Part shown: positions 52,610-61,496 of the stretch, piece by piece
How positions within the stretch are numbered: position 1 is the stretch's first letter
Layout of the letters: every line of letters begins with the position of its first letter
Origin: JAPOXR01 sp963664715
GTDB lineage: Bacteria; Pseudomonadota; Alphaproteobacteria; Rhodobacterales; Rhodobacteraceae
Assembly: GCA_963664715.2 (NCBI GenBank)
Contig: CAXXUY010000013.1
Coordinates: forward strand, 39,803-103,802
Reading direction: 5' to 3'
Length of the DNA: 64,000 nucleotides
Made by a program: the position numbers and the translations under genes
The notes under the pieces: model-generated
Told to the model about the DNA's origin: nothing
Databases searched by the model: none
Seen by the model: only the letters and a program-made list of their open reading frames with translations

Positions 52610-54115
52610 ATGGCGAGCAACCATCCTTCACGACGCGCCGTGCTAGGCGCCGTTGCCAGCATGCCGGCCCTGTCCGTGATCGGGTCCTTCGGCGGAACGC
52701 GCGGGGAGTTTGAAGCGGGGCTGTCCGGCAATCCCCATCTCCTGGGATTTGCAACTGCCGGGGCTGAATCTTTCGCTGCCGGGATGACTACATTGCGCGG
52801 GCACCTGCCGTCGGAACTTGGGGGCGTGCTCTGGAGGAACGGGCCAGCGGAACATGAACGTTTCGGTGATCGTTACACGCACTGGTTCGACGGCGATGGC
52901 ATGGTGCAGGCATTCACCTTTGCCGACGGCCACGTCACCCACCGCGCACGAATCCTCGACACGCCGAAGCGGCGCCGGGAAACCCGGGAAGGCAGGCGCT
53001 TCATTCCTGCCTTCGGCACTGCCGGGTCCGGACCATTGACCGGACCGGATGACATGAATGTTGCAAATACGTCCATGCTCCTCCATGCCGGACAGCTCAT
53101 GGCATTATGGGAGGGAGGTTCGGCACTCACCGTTGATCCGGACACCCTGGATGCGGGGCAGTTCAGGGCCTGGCATCCGGACCTCGCCGGGTTGCCGTTC
53201 TCTGCCCATCCCAGGGTTGAGAAGGATGGAACCCTGTGGAATATCGGTGTCATCATCTGGCCGCGGGAAGCCTTGCTGGTCTACCGTATCGGCAGGGACG
53301 GCAACATCGTCAAGGCAAACCTGATCGATGTCGGACCGATGGGCATGGTGCATGATTTCGTGGTGACGTCTCGCCACCTCGTCGTGTTGCTGACACCGTT
53401 GGTGGTTGAACCCGATCGCTGGTCAGGCGGGGATGTCAGCTTCCTTGATGCCCATGTCTGGCAACCGGCACTCGGAACAAGGATCCTCACGATCGACAAG
53501 GACCTGCTTGAAGTTGTGAGGCGCCATGAATTGCCGCCCGGTTTTCACTTTCATCACGGGAACGGTTGGGAAGAAGAGGATGGAACGATTCGACTTGATC
53601 TGTGCCAGGCGACCGGTCCGGACTTCGTGACCAGGGATCTGAGGGCAGTGATGTGCGGGGAACTGAAATTCACCTCCGCACATCCGCGCTACCGGACCGT
53701 CATCCTCCCGACAGGTTCGGATGCGGCGGTCAGCTTGTCGGCTCCGGGCCAGGTTGAGTTTCCCCGGATCGATTCCCGGTTTACCGGCCTGCGTCACAGG
53801 ATGGTTTTCGCTCTCGCCGGCGACAGCCGGGACGGCAACTGGCCGTTCGGCAGGATCGTTCGAATCGACCCCGAACAGGGCAAGGTCGATGGCTGGACGT
53901 ATCCCGGTGACCAGATCCCGGAAGAGCACGTATTCGTGCCTGGAGGTGAAGCCGAAGGAGAAGGCTGGCTGCTCGGTCCATACCTTGATGTCAAACGGAA
54001 GATGACCGGTCTCAACGTTTTCGATGCAAGCGATGTTTCCAGCGGTCCGATATGGGAGGGGGTCCTGCCCTATCCCCTTCCCTTGGCACTTCACGGGACC
54101 TTCGCCGAGGGCTGA
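52610..54115 (+). CDS. Carotenoid cleavage oxygenase (RPE65/CCO family)
   Basis: 501 residues. The N-terminus has a Tat-like signal (SRRAVLGAVASMPALSV), so it may be exported folded with its iron. The beta-propeller shows LGGVLWRNGPAEHERFG, WFDGDGMVQAF, and four His suited to iron: SAHPRV, MVHDF, FHFHHGNGWEEED and the near-C-terminal LALHGTF. CCO enzymes split carotenoids or stilbenes at a double bond. Start 1 bp after the DUF2141 stop. A longer upstream frame has no support. Confidence 0.88.
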   Translation: MASNHPSRRAVLGAVASMPALSVIGSFGGTRGEFEAGLSGNPHLLGFATAGAESFAAGMTTLRGHLPSELGGVLWRNGPAEHERFGDRYTHWFDGDGMVQAFTFADGHVTHRARILDTPKRRRETREGRRFIPAFGTAGSGPLTGPDDMNVANTSMLLHAGQLMALWEGGSALTVDPDTLDAGQFRAWHPDLAGLPFSAHPRVEKDGTLWNIGVIIWPREALLVYRIGRDGNIVKANLIDVGPMGMVHDFVVTSRHLVVLLTPLVVEPDRWSGGDVSFLDAHVWQPALGTRILTIDKDLLEVVRRHELPPGFHFHHGNGWEEEDGTIRLDLCQATGPDFVTRDLRAVMCGELKFTSAHPRYRTVILPTGSDAAVSLSAPGQVEFPRIDSRFTGLRHRMVFALAGDSRDGNWPFGRIVRIDPEQGKVDGWTYPGDQIPEEHVFVPGGEAEGEGWLLGPYLDVKRKMTGLNVFDASDVSSGPIWEGVLPYPLPLALHGTFAEG

Positions 54116-54241
54116 GGCCCCCGTATCGCAACATGCGGAAGCGGGGACTCGCCCTGTGGGCAGGCGATGCCGCTGCAATGGAATTGGAGCGGGGCCCTTC
54201 CTGCCGGGAATGGAAAGGCAATCCCCGAATTCGAATGCCGG

Positions 54242-54658
54242 TCAGTTCAGCGCGTCGCCTTCGCTCGCTGCGCTGGCGGGGCTGAGCAGGGAATCGGGTT
54301 CGCAGCTCAGGAACAGTGAAGACGTGCCATCATCAAGTGCCAGTTCGGAACAGAGGTTTTCTGCCCTGCTGCCATCCTGGAAGCTGTCCCAGGCAAATAC
54401 CCAGACTTTGAACCGTTCAAACGCATCGGCAAGTTCAAGTTCCGCATCTTCGAGTTTCCGCAGCAAGGGTTCAAGCCGGTCCTCATCCGGTGGCCAGCTC
54501 TCGAACCCGATAATCACCCCGATTGCCCTGGAGGCACCGGGGCCGGACAGGGGACAGACGCCCTCCGCCTGGAGACCATCCGGAGCAAATGCAGGCAACG
54601 CCCCGGCGAGGAAGAGATTGCACCACAACAACCCTGCCTTTGCAGATTGGGAACACAT
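54242..54658 (-). CDS. Small hypothetical secreted protein
   Basis: 138 residues. Residues 1-25 (MCSQSAKAGLLWCNLFLAGA...) look like a signal peptide. The mature part is acidic: ESWPPDEDRLEPLLRKLEDAELELADAFERF is a helix, then VWVFAWDSFQD and a two-Cys segment. AAAGG lies 8 nt before ATG 54658. No family recognised. It is convergent with the carotenoid oxygenase gene and divergent from dctB. Confidence 0.55.
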   Translation of the reverse strand: MCSQSAKAGLLWCNLFLAGALPAFAPDGLQAEGVCPLSGPGASRAIGVIIGFESWPPDEDRLEPLLRKLEDAELELADAFERFKVWVFAWDSFQDGSRAENLCSELALDDGTSSLFLSCEPDSLLSPASAASEGDALN

Positions 54659-54815
54659 CTTTCGTGGCCTTTCAGTTCGGGGCTTTGAGTCGAATTCGAC
54701 ATTATCTGTCCGGGTCTGAAAGGAACAGAACCACACGTGACCTGCCGGACCCAGGGGCAGCGTGGAAGCTGTTTGCATGTTTCGGCAGCCGGGCTTTTCG
54801 ACTATGTGAAGAGTG

Positions 54816-56600
54816 ATGATCGCATCAAGACTGGCAATCTTCAGCAAGCAACCCGTACTGATGGCGATTGCCGCCGGGGTCGTACTCCTGCTGATCGCCT
54901 ACCGGGTCGCAGAGACCTACAATGTCGGCCGGACGGTTGAGGCAGCCGGCAGACAGGCCGCGCCTCATCTTGCCTCCCTTGTTTCGGAACTGGAACGGTA
55001 CCAGACGCTTCCGCCGATCCTTTCCGAAGACCAGGCCGTCATCGCGGCAGCCATTGGATCACCGCCTGGTTCGCTGAATGAACGCCTGGAACGGTTTGCC
55101 GAAACGACAGGAGTCGATGCAATCTATGTCATGGATGACCGCGGATGGACCATCGCTTCGTCCAATTGGAGAGAACCAAAGACCTTTCTCGGTCAGAATT
55201 ACGAGTTCAGACCCTATTTCAGGACAGCGCTTGATGGCAGGCCGGGAGAGTACTACGCGATCGGGGCGACAACCGGCGTGCCAGGCTACTTCGTGTCGCA
55301 TCCTGTCATCGCGGACGGGAAGGGTGTCGTCGGTGTGATTGCCGTCAAGGTGGAACTCCGGGACCTTGAAGCCAACTGGGCAACGCCGGAAGGCAGGCTG
55401 TTCATAACGAACAATGATGGCGTGATCGTACTTTCCGGACAGGATTCCTGGCGCTTCCGGACCATAGCCCAACTCGACGATGAAACCCGAAGATTGATCG
55501 CCGAACGTCGGCAATTCGCGGATGCCGAGCTCAATCCAATCCAGCTCGAGCGCGATGGAAGCGTTGTGACCATCGGCAGCAGCAGGTTTGTCGAGCACAT
55601 TGCAGAGGTTGGCCGGCTGGGGTGGAAGCTCCATTTCCTGTCACCCTACGGGATTGTCCAGGAGCGTAGCAGGCTTATCGTCGCGATCATTGCCGTCCTG
55701 CTTTCGTCGCTTGCCGCATTTGCTCTCTTTCGGCGGTCGGAACGAACCCGCGGACTCCTGATTAGGTCCCAGCGCGAGCGGGACGAACTCAATCACCTCA
55801 ATTCGGAGCTGGAACGGGAAATAGACGAGAGACGACAGGCAGAAACCCGCCTGAAACGCGCCCAGAACGAATTGAAACGCACATCCACTCTCGCGGCGCT
55901 GGGGCAACTGGCTGCGTCGGTGAGCCATGAGCTTGGCCAGCCACTGTCAGCCATGAAGACCTATATCGCCAGTTCCAGCCTGCCCGCCCTGTCCGGCAGG
56001 AGCGGGCCCCGTCCGGAATTCCAGGATTCGGGCGAAGTACTTGTGCAGCTTGACCGGCTTGCCGATCGCATGATCGAGACAACCCGGCAGCTCAAGTTCT
56101 TTGCCAAGCGCGGCGGAGAGAAGTTCGACGACGTCGAACTGGCAGATGTCATTGCCGGTGGTCTCGAGACCATGCGTCCCGCAATCCGGTCGGAAGGCGT
56201 GGAGTTGTTCTGTGACCCTTCAGGGCAACCCGCCAGGGTTCGGGGCGGCCGGATGCGACTGGAGCAGGTTCTCGTGAACCTGATACGCAACGCCCTGGAT
56301 GCCATGCTGGACAGCCCCAGGAAGCACCTTTCGATCGCACTTGAACTGGACCGTGAAAATGCCCGGATTGTTGTATCCGATACCGGTGCCGGGATCGACG
56401 GTGGCTCTGAACGTGCAATATTCGAGCCATTCGTGACAACCAAGGCATCCGGCGAAGGCATGGGACTCGGGCTGGCGATTTCGGCCGAAATCGTCAAGGA
56501 ACACGGGGGACGCCTGACTGCCAGGAACATCAGCGGCGGTGGAGCAGAGTTCGTATTGGAACTGCCCTTGGCAGAAACTGACCATGATATCCCCGACTGA
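54816..56600 (+). CDS. dctB: C4-dicarboxylate sensor histidine kinase
   Basis: 594 residues. A transmembrane helix (about 10-30), a periplasmic double-Cache/PAS domain with IYVMDDRGWTIASSNWREP and GRPGEYYAIGATTGVPGYFV, a second helix (about 285-305) and a coiled coil lead to the HisKA domain with the phospho-acceptor His in SVSHELGQPLSAMKTYI. The ATPase domain has N-box NLIRNALDAM, G1 DTGAGID and G2 GEGMGLGLAIS. The first start codons are GTG 54813 and ATG 54816; the latter is used. It overlaps dctD by 17 nt. Confidence 0.93.
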   Translation: MIASRLAIFSKQPVLMAIAAGVVLLLIAYRVAETYNVGRTVEAAGRQAAPHLASLVSELERYQTLPPILSEDQAVIAAAIGSPPGSLNERLERFAETTGVDAIYVMDDRGWTIASSNWREPKTFLGQNYEFRPYFRTALDGRPGEYYAIGATTGVPGYFVSHPVIADGKGVVGVIAVKVELRDLEANWATPEGRLFITNNDGVIVLSGQDSWRFRTIAQLDDETRRLIAERRQFADAELNPIQLERDGSVVTIGSSRFVEHIAEVGRLGWKLHFLSPYGIVQERSRLIVAIIAVLLSSLAAFALFRRSERTRGLLIRSQRERDELNHLNSELEREIDERRQAETRLKRAQNELKRTSTLAALGQLAASVSHELGQPLSAMKTYIASSSLPALSGRSGPRPEFQDSGEVLVQLDRLADRMIETTRQLKFFAKRGGEKFDDVELADVIAGGLETMRPAIRSEGVELFCDPSGQPARVRGGRMRLEQVLVNLIRNALDAMLDSPRKHLSIALELDRENARIVVSDTGAGIDGGSERAIFEPFVTTKASGEGMGLGLAISAEIVKEHGGRLTARNISGGGAEFVLELPLAETDHDIPD

Positions 56601-57933
56601 CAGCCCGGTGCATATCGTCGTCGTGGACGATGACAGGGAGATGCGCCAGTCCCTGGTCCGGTTCCTGGAGAGATCAGGATACCGTGTTGTTGCGTTCCCG
56701 AGAGCCGAGCATGCGCTGGATGCGTTGGCTTCGGAACTTCCCGATGTTGTGGTGAGCGATGTCCGGATGCCGGGCATGAGCGGGCTGGAACTCCTGAACA
56801 GGCTCGAGCATGCTGTCCATGCTCCGCCGATTGTACTGATCACGGCCCATGGAGACGTTCCGATGGCAGTCGATGCCATGAAGGCCGGTGCATTTGACTT
56901 CGTCGAAAAGCCGTTCCAGCCAAGTCGCCTGTCCGACGCAATCAGGCGCGCGGCGGCTTACGGTCGGCTGAAACGCGAAAATGCGGCTTTGAAGGAACAT
57001 CTCAGGAAGCTCTCGGGACTGGATTCCATTCTGATCGGTGACAGCGTGGCGATGCGCAGGCTCCGCGAGGAGGTGGAGGATGCGGCCCAGAGTGAAGCTC
57101 CGGTTCTGATCCTTGGCGAAACCGGAACCGGAAAGGAACTGGTAGCACGTGCGCTCCACAATCTGGGCTCGCGTTCCGGCAGGCCCTTTGTTCCGGTCAA
57201 TTGCGCCATGATTCCGCGAGGTGAAATCGAGGCATTTTCCCCGACCCGGCCAGGCGGCATGCCTGGCGTGATCGCGGAGGCGGAAGGTGGAACGCTGTTC
57301 CTTGACGAGTTGGCCGTGTGCGTGTCGCAGGTTCAGGCAAAGCTGCTTCGGGTCATCGAGCATGGCAATATGCCGCCGGTGCCCGACCAGCAATCGCAAG
57401 GCAACAACGTCCGGATAGTGTCTGCCTCGAACAGGAAACTGGAAGACGAGGTCGAAGCCGGCGCATTTCGCCAGGATCTGTACTACCGGTTGGGCGCCAT
57501 CATCCTGTCCATCCCCTCCCTGCGCGAGCGCGGCAATGACACCGTATTGTTGTACGAGCATTTCGTGGAGCACTATGCCGGCCTCTACGAACTGGATACG
57601 CCGCCGTTCACCAATGACGATATCGCGGCACTGATGAGTTACGACTGGCCTGGCAATGTCCGGGAGTTGCGTCATGTGGCCGAGAGGCGCATTCTCGCCT
57701 GGCGGCGCGAAAGGGGGTCCGCCAGCGAGGCTATCCGGAAGGAAGGTGTGATCGACGACGTGCCGGCGACACTTCGCGAGGCGGTTGCGGCATTCGAACG
57801 CCAGTTGATCTCGCGCGAAATCCGGAATCATAAGGGTCGAATGGAAGCCGTTGCCCGGACGCTCGGCATGGCCAGGCGGACGCTCAACGACAGAATCGTG
57901 AAACTTGGTATCAGGAAACAGGATCTTCTCTGA
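56584..57933 (+). CDS. dctD: DctD-type response regulator lacking the sigma-54 GAFTGA loop
   Basis: 449 residues. Receiver domain with the phosphorylation site D59 (VVSDVRMPG) and Lys in FVEKPF. AAA+ domain with Walker A GETGTGKE, Walker B GGTLFLDEL and the Arg finger region FRQDLYYRLG. Between NCAMIP and GGTLFLDE there are only about 23 residues, reading EIEAFSPTRPGGMPGVIAEA, and no GAFTGA, the loop that contacts sigma-54. C-terminal Fis-type HTH (EAVARTLGMARRTLNDRIVK). It probably activates or represses a sigma-70 promoter instead. Confidence 0.92.
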   Translation: MISPTDSPVHIVVVDDDREMRQSLVRFLERSGYRVVAFPRAEHALDALASELPDVVVSDVRMPGMSGLELLNRLEHAVHAPPIVLITAHGDVPMAVDAMKAGAFDFVEKPFQPSRLSDAIRRAAAYGRLKRENAALKEHLRKLSGLDSILIGDSVAMRRLREEVEDAAQSEAPVLILGETGTGKELVARALHNLGSRSGRPFVPVNCAMIPRGEIEAFSPTRPGGMPGVIAEAEGGTLFLDELAVCVSQVQAKLLRVIEHGNMPPVPDQQSQGNNVRIVSASNRKLEDEVEAGAFRQDLYYRLGAIILSIPSLRERGNDTVLLYEHFVEHYAGLYELDTPPFTNDDIAALMSYDWPGNVRELRHVAERRILAWRRERGSASEAIRKEGVIDDVPATLREAVAAFERQLISREIRNHKGRMEAVARTLGMARRTLNDRIVKLGIRKQDLL

Positions 57934-57939
57934 CTGCCC

Positions 57940-57953
57940 TGCGGAAATCCGCA
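57940..57953 (+). promoter_or_regulatory. Inverted repeat upstream of dctP, possible DctD operator
   Basis: TGCGGA-AA-TCCGCA sits 7 bp after the dctD stop and about 112 bp before dctP. The 2-nt gap is too short for an RNA hairpin, so a dimeric DNA-binding protein site is more likely. No sigma-54 -24/-12 promoter was found between it and dctP. Confidence 0.35.
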
Positions 57954-58064
57954 ACGCGATTCCCGCGGTTCAGGCGGATTTATTCAGGGATTCATGGCGG
58001 CATTCGAGATAGAATGATGCCTTCCTCGCCAACACGGGTTGGCAAGATCAAACAGGAGGAACAC

Positions 58065-59075
58065 ATGAAACCAGATTATCTGAAACTTGCAGTTGCCGGC
58101 AGCCTGTCGCTGGTCATGGCCGGCGAGGCAGCGGCAACCGAATGGAATGTGTCACTGTGGGGCACGCGCCGTGCATTCACCGAGCATGTCGAAAAGCTGG
58201 CTGAACTCGTCAGCGAGAAGACCGGAGGTGAATTCACGCTCAACCTGTCATATGGCGGCCTGTCCAACAACCGGGAGAACCTGGACGGCATTTCGATCGG
58301 TGCGTTCGAGATGGCCCAGTTCTGCGCGGGATACCACTACGACAAGAATCCATCGATCACCGTCCTGGAGCTGCCATTCCTTGGCGTGTCCTCTCTTGAA
58401 CAGGAAGTGGACATCTCCCGGGCCGTCTACCAGCATCCCGCCGCCGTCGGCGATCTCGCGAGATGGAACGCCACGCTCCTGATGCCATCCCCCCTGCCGC
58501 AATACAACATTGCAGGCGTTGGTGATGGTCCCAGGACGCTCGCGGAATTTGAAGGGCTGGCTGTCCGGGCAACCGGGGGCATCGGCCAGGCGATGAAGGC
58601 GATCGGCGCAGTCCCGACTTCCATGTCTGCCACCGAGGTCCGCCAGGCACTCGACAGTGGCGTCGTGAAGGCGGTTGCATTCGCTCCGCACGCCCACATG
58701 TCGTTCGGAACTGTTGAGAGCGCCAAGTGGTGGACCACGAATCTCAATCCCGGAACAGTCAACTGTCCTGTCGTCGTGAATACCGATGCCCTGAACTCGC
58801 TGAGCGATTCCGAGCGCGAAGCTCTTCTCGGTTCAGTGGACGAGGCGATTGCGCACTACATTTCCCACTACAACGAAAAGACGATGGCGAAATGGGGACC
58901 GACACTCGACGAAAAGGGCATTGAGCGGATCACCTATGCCGACGAAGAAGTCGCGGCGTTCCGCGAAGCGGTCGCGGCGCCTGCTGCCCAGGCCTGGATC
59001 GAAGAGAATTCTGCCCGCGGACTGCCCGCGCAGGAACTCTATGACCTCGTGGCCGGCATGATTGCCGGAAACTAG
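58065..59075 (+). CDS. dctP: TRAP transporter substrate-binding protein
   Basis: 336 residues with a signal peptide (cleavage near AAA-TEW, residue 24). The DctP fold shows EKLAELVSEKTGGEFTLNL, the conserved LRVRATGG-like GLAVRATGGIGQAMKAIGA with the carboxylate-binding Arg, and TEVRQALDSGVVKA. Ideal ribosome site AGGAGG 6 nt before ATG 58065. Local regulators DctB/DctD suggest an organic acid as ligand, though the binding protein belongs to a branch broader than C4-dicarboxylates. Confidence 0.92.
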   Translation: MKPDYLKLAVAGSLSLVMAGEAAATEWNVSLWGTRRAFTEHVEKLAELVSEKTGGEFTLNLSYGGLSNNRENLDGISIGAFEMAQFCAGYHYDKNPSITVLELPFLGVSSLEQEVDISRAVYQHPAAVGDLARWNATLLMPSPLPQYNIAGVGDGPRTLAEFEGLAVRATGGIGQAMKAIGAVPTSMSATEVRQALDSGVVKAVAFAPHAHMSFGTVESAKWWTTNLNPGTVNCPVVVNTDALNSLSDSEREALLGSVDEAIAHYISHYNEKTMAKWGPTLDEKGIERITYADEEVAAFREAVAAPAAQAWIEENSARGLPAQELYDLVAGMIAGN

Positions 59076-59091
59076 TCCCCCTTTGTATCGT

Positions 59092-59117
59092 CCCGCCGGC
59101 AACACCCTGCCGGCGGG
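59092..59117 (+). other. Strong intercistronic hairpin between dctP and dctQ
   Basis: CCCGCCGGCA (59092-59101) and TGCCGGCGGG (59108-59117) make a perfect 10-bp stem with a 6-nt loop, 17 bp after the dctP stop. There is no T tract. Such hairpins typically protect the upstream mRNA and raise binding-protein levels over the membrane subunits. Confidence 0.6.
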
Positions 59118-59138
59118 GCACTGCCGGGGAGAGATCGA

Positions 59139-59789
59139 TTGGCGGGTTCATCGTCAGTACTTGCGGACGGCACCCTGCTCAGCAGGATTGATCGCCGCCT
59201 GTTCCAGCTGGAATCACTGTTGGCCCTCACCGGGGGGATGGCAGTCTTTTCGTTGATGTTGCTTGCCGTGGCCAGTGTCGGCGGGCGCAATTTCTTCAAC
59301 CATCCCATCCCCGGTTATGTCGACTGGATCGAGCAGGCGATGCCGCTCATTGCTTTTATCGGCATTTCATACTGCCAAAGGCTCGGCGGTCACATCCGGA
59401 TGGACATCGTGATGGGACTGCTCCGCGGTCGTTCCCTGTGGGTCGCCGAACTCGCCGGAACCCTGTTGATCCTGGTTCTCGTGTTGATGATGATCTGGGG
59501 GAGTTGGGCCCATTTTGAACGGTCATTCGACTGGTCGGCGCCGTATTGGAGTCGTGACTCCAGCGTCGACATCCGTTTGCCACTCTGGCCTGCCAAGCTC
59601 CTCGTTCCGGTGGCATTCTCTGTTCTGGCCCTGCGCCTGACGTTCCAGGTCTGGGGCTATGGCCGGGCGATCCTCTCGGGAGCGCCTCGACCCGTGGCTG
59701 TTCCGCTCTTCGAGGATGCGCCAACAGTTGCTGCTCATGAGGCCGAAACCGTTTCAGGGCTCGAGAGCGACAACGGGCGTACAGGCTAG
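59139..59789 (+). CDS. dctQ: TRAP transporter small permease
   Basis: 216 residues with four transmembrane helices (about 28-50, 65-82, 105-127, 152-170). Family markers are NFFNHPIPGYVDWIEQAMPL and the FIGISYCQRLGGHIRMDIVM loop between helices 2 and 3. TTG start at 59139 with GGGGAGA 6 nt upstream. The C-terminal tail of about 40 residues after the last helix is longer than usual. It sits between dctP and dctM. Confidence 0.9.
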   Translation: MAGSSSVLADGTLLSRIDRRLFQLESLLALTGGMAVFSLMLLAVASVGGRNFFNHPIPGYVDWIEQAMPLIAFIGISYCQRLGGHIRMDIVMGLLRGRSLWVAELAGTLLILVLVLMMIWGSWAHFERSFDWSAPYWSRDSSVDIRLPLWPAKLLVPVAFSVLALRLTFQVWGYGRAILSGAPRPVAVPLFEDAPTVAAHEAETVSGLESDNGRTG

Positions 59790-59804
59790 CCGGACGCTGC
59801 GCCG

Positions 59805-61214
59805 ATGGACTCCATCGACATTGGCCTGATCGTTACCGGTTTCCTGCTGGTTCTCGTGGTCCTCGGCGTCAGGGTGGCCTTCGCCGCAGCCATCGCCGGC
59901 CTGGTCGGCCTGGTCTGGATCTTCTGGGACAAGCGCGGCTACGACCCCGAGCAGTTTGCCTGGGCGCTCACGGTTGCCGTGAAGACGGCGGGCCAGGTTC
60001 CCCACTCCAAGATATCGTCCCAGGCCCTGTCGCTCATTCCGACCTTCATACTGATCGGCTACCTCGCCTACTACGCCGGTCTGACCAAGGCACTCTTCGA
60101 GGCCGCCAAGCGGTGGGTCGGATGGGTTCCCGGCGGCCTGGCCGTGTCAACCGTGTTCGCGACCGCGGGATTTGCGGCGGTGTCGGGTGCTTCGGTCGCG
60201 ACATCCGCAGTGTTTGCCCGGATTGCCATACCCGAGATGACAGCCATCGGATATGACAAGCGCTTTGCCGCGGGGGTGGTTGCCGCTGCCGGGACGCTCG
60301 CGTCCTTGATTCCGCCTTCGGCAATCCTCGTCATCTATGCCATCATCGTGGAGCAGGATGTCGGCGCGCTGTTGCTGGCGGGTTTCCTTCCCGGGGCGTT
60401 TTCCGCACTGGTTTATGGCGTCCTGATCGTCGGAATGGCCGTCGCGGTCAGGAATTTCGGACCTCCGGTCAGCGGGTTTTCCTGGGTCGAGAGGTTCAGG
60501 TCACTGCCGCCCGTATTCCCTATCTTCTTCGTGGTCGCGATCATCATACTGTTCATCTACAACCCGTTCGGCGGCGATGCCTGGGGAACTCCGACGGAAG
60601 GCGGCGCACTGGGTGCGTTCGTTGTGTTCGTGATGGCCGTTTACCGCGGCATGCGCTGGCCGCAGCTCAGGAGCGCTCTCATGGAAACAGCGAAACTCTC
60701 CGTGATGATCTTCACGATCATCTGGGGAGTGCTGGTCTTTGTGAGGTTTCTGGGATTTGCAGACCTGCCTGGCGCCTTTTCGGCATGGATTACATCACTG
60801 GACCAAAGTCCTTTCCTGACCTTGATCCTGATCCTGCTGGCCTATGCCGTACTCGGCATGTTCATGGACGCTATCGGCATGCTCATACTGACGCTCCCGG
60901 TCGTGTTTCCCGCAGTCATTGCCCTCAATGGCGGCGTGGCCGTAACTGCTGCGGAAAGCGCATTCGGAATGAATGCCGTCGGATGCGGAATCTGGTTTGG
61001 CATCATTGTCGTGAAAATGGCCGAGCTTTGCCTGATCACGCCGCCGATCGGGCTCAACTGTTTCGTAGTGGCCGGCGTGCGTCCCGAACTCTCGGTGCAC
61101 GATGTCTTCAAGGGCGTTGCGCCCTTCTTCGTCGCCGACGCACTGACCATCGCCGGACTTGTCCTGCTCCCCGGAATCGTTCTCTATCTGCCGAACCTGT
61201 TGCTTGGCGGGTGA
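59805..61214 (+). CDS. dctM: TRAP transporter large permease
   Basis: 469 residues with about 12 transmembrane helices. Typical motifs include VRVAFAAAIAGLVGL near the start, SLIPTFILIGYLAYYAGLTK, SGASVATSAVFARIAIPEM with the re-entrant loop sequence, IPPSAILVIYAIIVEQDVG and the C-terminal MAELCLITPPIGLNCFVVAG. This is the sodium-coupled transport subunit. It starts 15 bp after dctQ and ends the locus. Confidence 0.94.
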   Translation: MDSIDIGLIVTGFLLVLVVLGVRVAFAAAIAGLVGLVWIFWDKRGYDPEQFAWALTVAVKTAGQVPHSKISSQALSLIPTFILIGYLAYYAGLTKALFEAAKRWVGWVPGGLAVSTVFATAGFAAVSGASVATSAVFARIAIPEMTAIGYDKRFAAGVVAAAGTLASLIPPSAILVIYAIIVEQDVGALLLAGFLPGAFSALVYGVLIVGMAVAVRNFGPPVSGFSWVERFRSLPPVFPIFFVVAIIILFIYNPFGGDAWGTPTEGGALGAFVVFVMAVYRGMRWPQLRSALMETAKLSVMIFTIIWGVLVFVRFLGFADLPGAFSAWITSLDQSPFLTLILILLAYAVLGMFMDAIGMLILTLPVVFPAVIALNGGVAVTAAESAFGMNAVGCGIWFGIIVVKMAELCLITPPIGLNCFVVAGVRPELSVHDVFKGVAPFFVADALTIAGLVLLPGIVLYLPNLLLGG

Positions 61215-61351
61215 ACGGGAACGACGTTTGGCAGGCCGTGTGCCGGGACCGGAATCCGTGAAACCGGTCGCGACCGGTGAACCGACAAGTCCGAATTCGG
61301 AGAGTCACCCGGATGTATCAGGAGGCGCGAGCCTCAACTGTCAACGCTTGA

Positions 61352-61382
61352 GGGGCGGCCACCCTGGAGCAGGCGCCGCCCC
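61352..61382. terminator. GC-rich hairpin between dctM and the small opposite ORF
   Basis: GGGGCGGC (61352-61359) pairs with GCCGCCCC (61375-61382). It is 137 bp after dctM and 18 bp after the stop of the 31-residue minus-strand ORF, so it could end either transcript. No T tract on either side. Confidence 0.35.
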
Positions 61383-61400
61383 GGTTCAGGTCAACAACTC

Positions 61401-61496
61401 TTACAGCATCATCAGGGCAGTGTGCAGCGCGACAACCCCGATGCCTGCAATCACGAGAATGATCTGCGGGAGAAGGTTTGAAAGAAACTTGGTCAT
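61401..61496 (-). CDS. 31-residue single-pass membrane protein candidate
   Basis: ATG 61496 opens MTKFLSNLLPQIILVIAGIG, followed by VVALHTALMML and a TAA stop. It has a short basic start and one membrane helix covering most of its length. AGGGG lies about 10 nt upstream and a GC hairpin follows the stop. Too small for the usual gene callers. No homologue recognised. Confidence 0.4.
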   Translation of the reverse strand: MTKFLSNLLPQIILVIAGIGVVALHTALMML

